16,733 nucleotides of DNA from Candidatus Iainarchaeum sp. (GTDB lineage: Archaea > Iainarchaeota > Iainarchaeia > Iainarchaeales > JAXPJC01), in assembly GCA_018304445.1 (NCBI GenBank), contig JAGVWD010000020.1, forward strand, positions 1-16,733, given 5' to 3'. Below are positions 13,683 through 16,733 of the stretch, piece by piece (within the stretch, counting starts at the first letter, position 1; every line of letters starts with the position of its first letter). Under the pieces are notes generated by a model. The model ran no database searches. It was not told the DNA's origin and worked only from the letters and a program-made list of their open reading frames with translations. Made by a program: the position numbers and the translations under genes.

Positions 13683-14768
13683 ATGAAAATCGCTTCAATT
13701 GTGGGCGCAAGGCCTCAATTTATGAAGGCTGCTGCTTTGTCAAATGAGCTACGTAAACACTTTGATGAAATACTAATACACACAGGCCAGCACTATGATT
13801 GGGAAATGTCAGGAGTGTTTTTCTCAGAGCTGAATATTCCTAAGCCCTCTTACAATCTCGGAATTGGCTCAGGAACCCATGCAGAGCAAACCGGAAATAT
13901 GCTGATTGCGCTTGAGAAGGTACTTGCAAAAGAAAAGCCTGATGCTGTTCTTGTTTATGGGGACACAAATTCAACAATTGCAGGCGCACTTGCTGCTGCA
14001 AAGCTGCATATTCCTGTAATCCATGTGGAAGCGGGAATGCGCTCATTCAATAAAAAAATGCCTGAGGAAATAAACAGGATTGCAACTGATGCAATTGCTG
14101 ATTTGTTCCTATGCTCAACAAAAACCGCTGTTGAACATCTGCGAAGAGAGGGAAAAACAGAAAATGTCCATTTGGCGGGGGATGTGATGATTGATGCGCT
14201 TAAAAGAAACAGGCAGATTGCTGGCAAAAAATCAAAAATCCTGCAAACCCTGAAATTAAAGCCCAATTCCTATGTCCTTGCAACAGTCCATCGCGCTGAA
14301 AACACTGACAGCAGGGAGAACCTTTCAAGCATTATTGATGCAGTGATTCTGAGCAAAGAGCGCATAATATTTGATTTGCACCCCCGCACACTCAACTGCC
14401 TTGAGAAATACGGGCTGTTGGGGAAATTGAAAAATTCAGCGAACATTACAATAACAAAGGGCCTTGGCCCGATTGATTTCCTTAAATTGCAGATGCACGC
14501 GAAAAAAATCCTTACGGATTCCGGGGGCATACAGAAAGAGGCATATGCGCTTGGAGTTCCGTGCATTACGCTGCGCAATGAGACCGAATGGGTTGAAAGC
14601 GTAAATGCGAAATGGAATTTGCTTGTTGGGGCGGATAAGAAAAAAATAATCTCCGCACTGCGCAATTTCTCCCCCAGAACAAAAAGAACGAATCTTTATG
14701 GGAGCGGTAATTCCGCAAATAAAATATGCGCAATAATTGCAAAATGGTGGAAATCCCATGAAAAATGA
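13683..14768 (+). CDS. wecB: UDP-N-acetylglucosamine 2-epimerase (non-hydrolysing; WecB/WbpI-like)
   Basis: This 361-residue GT-B-fold enzyme interconverts UDP-GlcNAc and UDP-ManNAc, or the matching 2,3-diacetamido-uronic acid forms in the WbpI role. VGARPQFMKAA opens the protein and HTGQHYD follows. VYGDTNST and H-V-E116-A-G-M-R hold catalytic acidic residues, and V-H203-R-A-E-N is the conserved UDP/substrate motif. FDLHPRT and LTDSGGIQKEA...LRNETEWVE complete the signature. Length is normal (about 360-380). The gene follows the broken 6-dehydrogenase by one base and overlaps the SDR gene by 11 bases. WecB versus WbpI cannot be decided by eye; the WbpB/WbpD-like neighbours favour the WbpI-type role, while an adjacent WecC-like gene would fit ManNAc-uronate synthesis. 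Confidence 0.92.
   Translation: MKIASIVGARPQFMKAAALSNELRKHFDEILIHTGQHYDWEMSGVFFSELNIPKPSYNLGIGSGTHAEQTGNMLIALEKVLAKEKPDAVLVYGDTNSTIAGALAAAKLHIPVIHVEAGMRSFNKKMPEEINRIATDAIADLFLCSTKTAVEHLRREGKTENVHLAGDVMIDALKRNRQIAGKKSKILQTLKLKPNSYVLATVHRAENTDSRENLSSIIDAVILSKERIIFDLHPRTLNCLEKYGLLGKLKNSANITITKGLGPIDFLKLQMHAKKILTDSGGIQKEAYALGVPCITLRNETEWVESVNAKWNLLVGADKKKIISALRNFSPRTKRTNLYGSGNSANKICAIIAKWWKSHEK
14746..14750 (+). promoter_or_regulatory. Shine-Dalgarno site deciding the start of the SDR epimerase gene
   Basis: GGTGG is seven bases before ATG 14758 and lies inside the end of the 2-epimerase gene. It favours that start over the in-frame TTG at 14737. Confidence 0.5.
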
Positions 14769-15741
14769 AAAGGTTGTTGTTACTGGCGCCGCAGGCTTTA
14801 TCGGGGGAAATTTATGCGCTGAGCTGCTGAAGCGCGGCTACAAAGTAATAGGGATGGATAATTTGTCCCAGGGCACTGCGGTAAATGTAAGGGAATTCAA
14901 ATCAGACAAGAACTTCAGATTCATAAAAGCAGATGTGCGCGATGGGAAAAAAATACTTTCCGCATCAAAAGGCGCGCGCTATATTGTGCATTTGGCCGCA
15001 TATAAAATCCCGCGCTATGAGAGTGCAATGAATACCCTTCTTGTTAATGCGCTCGGAACAAAAAATGCCCTTGATGCCGCAGTGAAAAACAAATGCAAGC
15101 TTGTTTTTGCTTCAACTTCCGATGTTTATGGGAAAAACCCAGAGCTCCCATTTTCCGAGGAATCAAACCTTGTTCTAGGCCCAAGCAATGTGAAGCGCTG
15201 GGCATACGCTTCAAGCAAGATATTTGACGAGCACATGTGCTTTGCCTATGGCATGGACAAAAAGCTCAAATTCACAATAGTGCGCTATTTCGGCTCTTAT
15301 GGCCCAAAACAAAACCTTACCTGGTGGGGCGGGCCTCAGGGTGTGTTTGCTGAGGCAATATTCAATAACAAAAAATTACCAATTCACGGAGATGGGAAGC
15401 AAACACGCTGCTTCTCATACATAAGCGACACTGTTGAGGGAACGCTCCGTGCAATGGAAAGCGAGAAGGCAAATGCTGAAATTTTCAATATTGGCGGCAA
15501 AGAGGAAATAAGCATACTCAGGCTTGCAAAATTAATGCACAAAATTTCCGGCAGCGCAAATCCGTTTAATATTGAGTTTGTGCCCTATGAGCGCTTCGGG
15601 AAATATGAGGATGTGATGCGCAGGGTGCCAAATACTAGCAAGGCGCAGCGCATTCTGGGCTTCAAATCAGAAGTTCCCCTGAGGAAGGGCATTAAATTAT
15701 TTTTGGAGTGGTATAAAAGAGGGAAGGGAATAAAAGAGTGA
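14758..15741 (+). CDS. NAD-dependent nucleotide-sugar epimerase/dehydratase (extended SDR, GalE-like)
   Basis: The 327-residue extended SDR has V-V-V-T-G10-A-A-G-F-I-G16 for NAD binding and GMDNLSQG at the end of strand 2, where the Asp selects NAD. FASTSDVYGKN holds the catalytic Ser/Thr region, and Y150-A-S-S-K154 the active-site Tyr/Lys. The C-terminal part contains GDGKQTRCFSYISDTVEGT and IFNIGGKEEIS, typical of UDP-sugar 4-epimerases and related enzymes. It probably epimerises a UDP-hexose, UDP-uronate or UDP-HexNAc made by the same cluster; precise substrate is not visible. The gene starts inside the end of the 2-epimerase gene and is followed by the amidohydrolase after four bases. Confidence 0.87.
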   Translation: MKNEKVVVTGAAGFIGGNLCAELLKRGYKVIGMDNLSQGTAVNVREFKSDKNFRFIKADVRDGKKILSASKGARYIVHLAAYKIPRYESAMNTLLVNALGTKNALDAAVKNKCKLVFASTSDVYGKNPELPFSEESNLVLGPSNVKRWAYASSKIFDEHMCFAYGMDKKLKFTIVRYFGSYGPKQNLTWWGGPQGVFAEAIFNNKKLPIHGDGKQTRCFSYISDTVEGTLRAMESEKANAEIFNIGGKEEISILRLAKLMHKISGSANPFNIEFVPYERFGKYEDVMRRVPNTSKAQRILGFKSEVPLRKGIKLFLEWYKRGKGIKE

Positions 15742-15745
15742 AAAT

Positions 15746-16510
15746 ATGGAAATAATTGATTCTCATTTGCACATCGGGAAATGGAAAATCCCTATGTATT
15801 TCGGATTGCAAAATTCAGTAAAGCAAACAGATTCTGTGCTGCGCTCCTGCAATATTTCCGGGGCAATTGCAATGCCCTCTGATGAATTGAAAAATGCGCA
15901 ATTGCTGAAGGAACTCCAGGATAATGCGCAATTGAAATACTGGTTCTTTCCCTGGATTAACCCGAAGGACAGGAATATAATGAAATTCCTTGAAACTAAC
16001 CTTGATTCCATTGCAGGGCTGAAATTCCATGGAAGCCTGTGCAAATGCAAAATAACAAATCCCGCATATAAAAAATTCCTTGTGTTTGCAGAGCGCAATT
16101 CGCTTCCAGTGCTTGCGCATGCAGGGCGCTGGCAGAAAATGGCCTCCTACAAGTATGTTATAGAGCTTGCCTGGAAATGGCCAGGGATTGACTTCATAAT
16201 GGCTCATCAAGGAGGAGATTCCCCTGAGCTTAAGGTAAATGCAGCACTTGAAATAAGGAAGGCAAAGCTCCAGAACATCTGGCTTGATGTTTCAGCAACT
16301 CGCGAGTTCTGGACAATCCCAATGGGAATAAAAGAGATTGGCGCCTCGCGCTTTCTGTTCGGGAGCGATTATCCGGTTGTGCATCCCTCTGCAGGAATTG
16401 CAATGATTGACTCCCTGCGATTGGACAAAAAAGACACGGAGAAAATCCTCGGGAAGAATATTTTTAATATAATCAACAGGAGAAAATACATTGGGGGAAT
16501 GAAAAAATGA
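15746..16510 (+). CDS. Amidohydrolase-family TIM-barrel metal hydrolase (PF04909-like)
   Basis: The 254-residue protein begins M-E-I-I-D-S-H7-L-H9, the metal-binding HxH after strand 1 of amidohydrolases. AGLKFHG follows strand 3-4. LAH125AGR and MAH154QGG supply the further metal His residues, and F-G-S-D208-Y-P-V the terminal catalytic Asp. This set matches the amidohydrolase-2 family, which includes decarboxylases, lactonases and hydrolases with one divalent metal. The role in a glycan cluster is not established; lactone, amide or ester hydrolysis on a sugar or side group are options. Its last bases overlap the next start (ATGA at 16507), so it is translated with the glycosyltransferase. 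Confidence 0.83.
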   Translation: MEIIDSHLHIGKWKIPMYFGLQNSVKQTDSVLRSCNISGAIAMPSDELKNAQLLKELQDNAQLKYWFFPWINPKDRNIMKFLETNLDSIAGLKFHGSLCKCKITNPAYKKFLVFAERNSLPVLAHAGRWQKMASYKYVIELAWKWPGIDFIMAHQGGDSPELKVNAALEIRKAKLQNIWLDVSATREFWTIPMGIKEIGASRFLFGSDYPVVHPSAGIAMIDSLRLDKKDTEKILGKNIFNIINRRKYIGGMKK

Positions 16511-16733
16511 AGGTTCTTTTTACGACTTATCCGACTGCCTTCCAGTTCAAGGGCGGCGGGGAGCTTATACTTGAGAAAATACAGGACCGCCTGCAGAAAA
16601 GGGGCGTTGAAGTTAAATTATTTGACATGTGGAAGGATAAAATCGCAGAATTTGATGTTGTGCATAATTTCGGGGTTTTTGCAGATACGGCAAGCATTGT
16701 TGATTTTGCAAAGGCATATAAGGTGCCTGTTGC
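16507..16733 (+). CDS. Glycosyltransferase family 4-like protein, N-terminal part (runs off the window)
   Basis: Seventy-five complete codons are visible. MKVLFTTYPTAFQFKGGGEL has the strand 1 and Gly-rich loop (G-G-G-E) of GT4 enzymes, followed by a helix ending L-Q-K-R-G-V-E-V, then KLFDMW. DVVHNFGVFADTASIVDFAK is the second Rossmann strand with its His. This is the acceptor-binding domain of a GT-B fold transferase; the nucleotide-sugar domain lies beyond the end. It starts inside the end of the amidohydrolase gene, so it belongs to the same operon. Confidence 0.75.
   Translation, partial: MKVLFTTYPTAFQFKGGGELILEKIQDRLQKRGVEVKLFDMWKDKIAEFDVVHNFGVFADTASIVDFAKAYKVPV

Overview
The window is almost wholly coding, every gene is on the + strand, and spacing is tight (several ATGA-type overlaps). 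The content points to an archaeon: an Alg14/Alg13-type glycosyltransferase pair, TATA-box promoters placed so that transcripts would be (nearly) leaderless, short Sec signal peptides with LLSGC/LFSGC lipoboxes, and CGDGxCGPxE cysteine modules that recur in secreted proteins of DPANN-type archaea. A DPANN lineage (for example Diapherotrites-like) is my best guess, but nothing in the window proves the lineage. No RNA gene, insertion sequence, CRISPR array or intergenic gap above 100 bases was found.

Region 1 (1-1621) is the end of a glycosyltransferase operon. It holds an Alg14-like gene broken by an in-frame TAA, its Alg13-like partner, and a GT2 glycosyltransferase.

Region 2 (1656-5934) starts at its own promoter and encodes three consecutive predicted lipoproteins. 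Two are TIM-barrel glycoside-hydrolase-like proteins with intact catalytic glutamate motifs. The third is a divergent NodB-like polysaccharide deacetylase. The second and third carry cysteine-rich CGDG modules, and the third also has an EF-hand-like loop. This looks like a cell-surface glycan-processing set.

Region 3 (6011 to the window end) starts at a second promoter that shares its box order and spacing with the first, plus a 12-bp palindrome just before the start codon. It encodes nucleotide-sugar synthesis and glycan assembly: RmlB and RmlA (dTDP-4-keto-6-deoxyglucose), a B12-binding-type radical SAM enzyme, a class I methyltransferase, a GT2 enzyme with C-terminal membrane helices, a WbpD/WlbB-like N-acetyltransferase, a WbpB/WlbA-like Gfo/Idh/MocA oxidoreductase, a UDP-sugar 6-dehydrogenase gene broken by a deletion and frame change, a WecB/WbpI-like UDP-GlcNAc 2-epimerase, an extended-SDR sugar epimerase, a PF04909-type amidohydrolase, and the start of a GT4 glycosyltransferase.

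Together, the 6-dehydrogenase, 3-oxidoreductase, 3-N-acetyltransferase and 2-epimerase are four of the five steps of the UDP-GlcNAc to UDP-ManNAc3NAcA route (Wbp/Wlb pathway; similar diacetamido-uronic acids occur in methanogen N-glycans). The PLP aminotransferase (WbpE) is not in the window. The likely overall role is synthesis of a surface polysaccharide or protein N-glycan rich in acetamido-uronic and deoxy sugars, with exported lipoproteins that trim or deacetylate it. Two genes (Alg14-like, 6-dehydrogenase) are disrupted, which could be real decay or assembly error.
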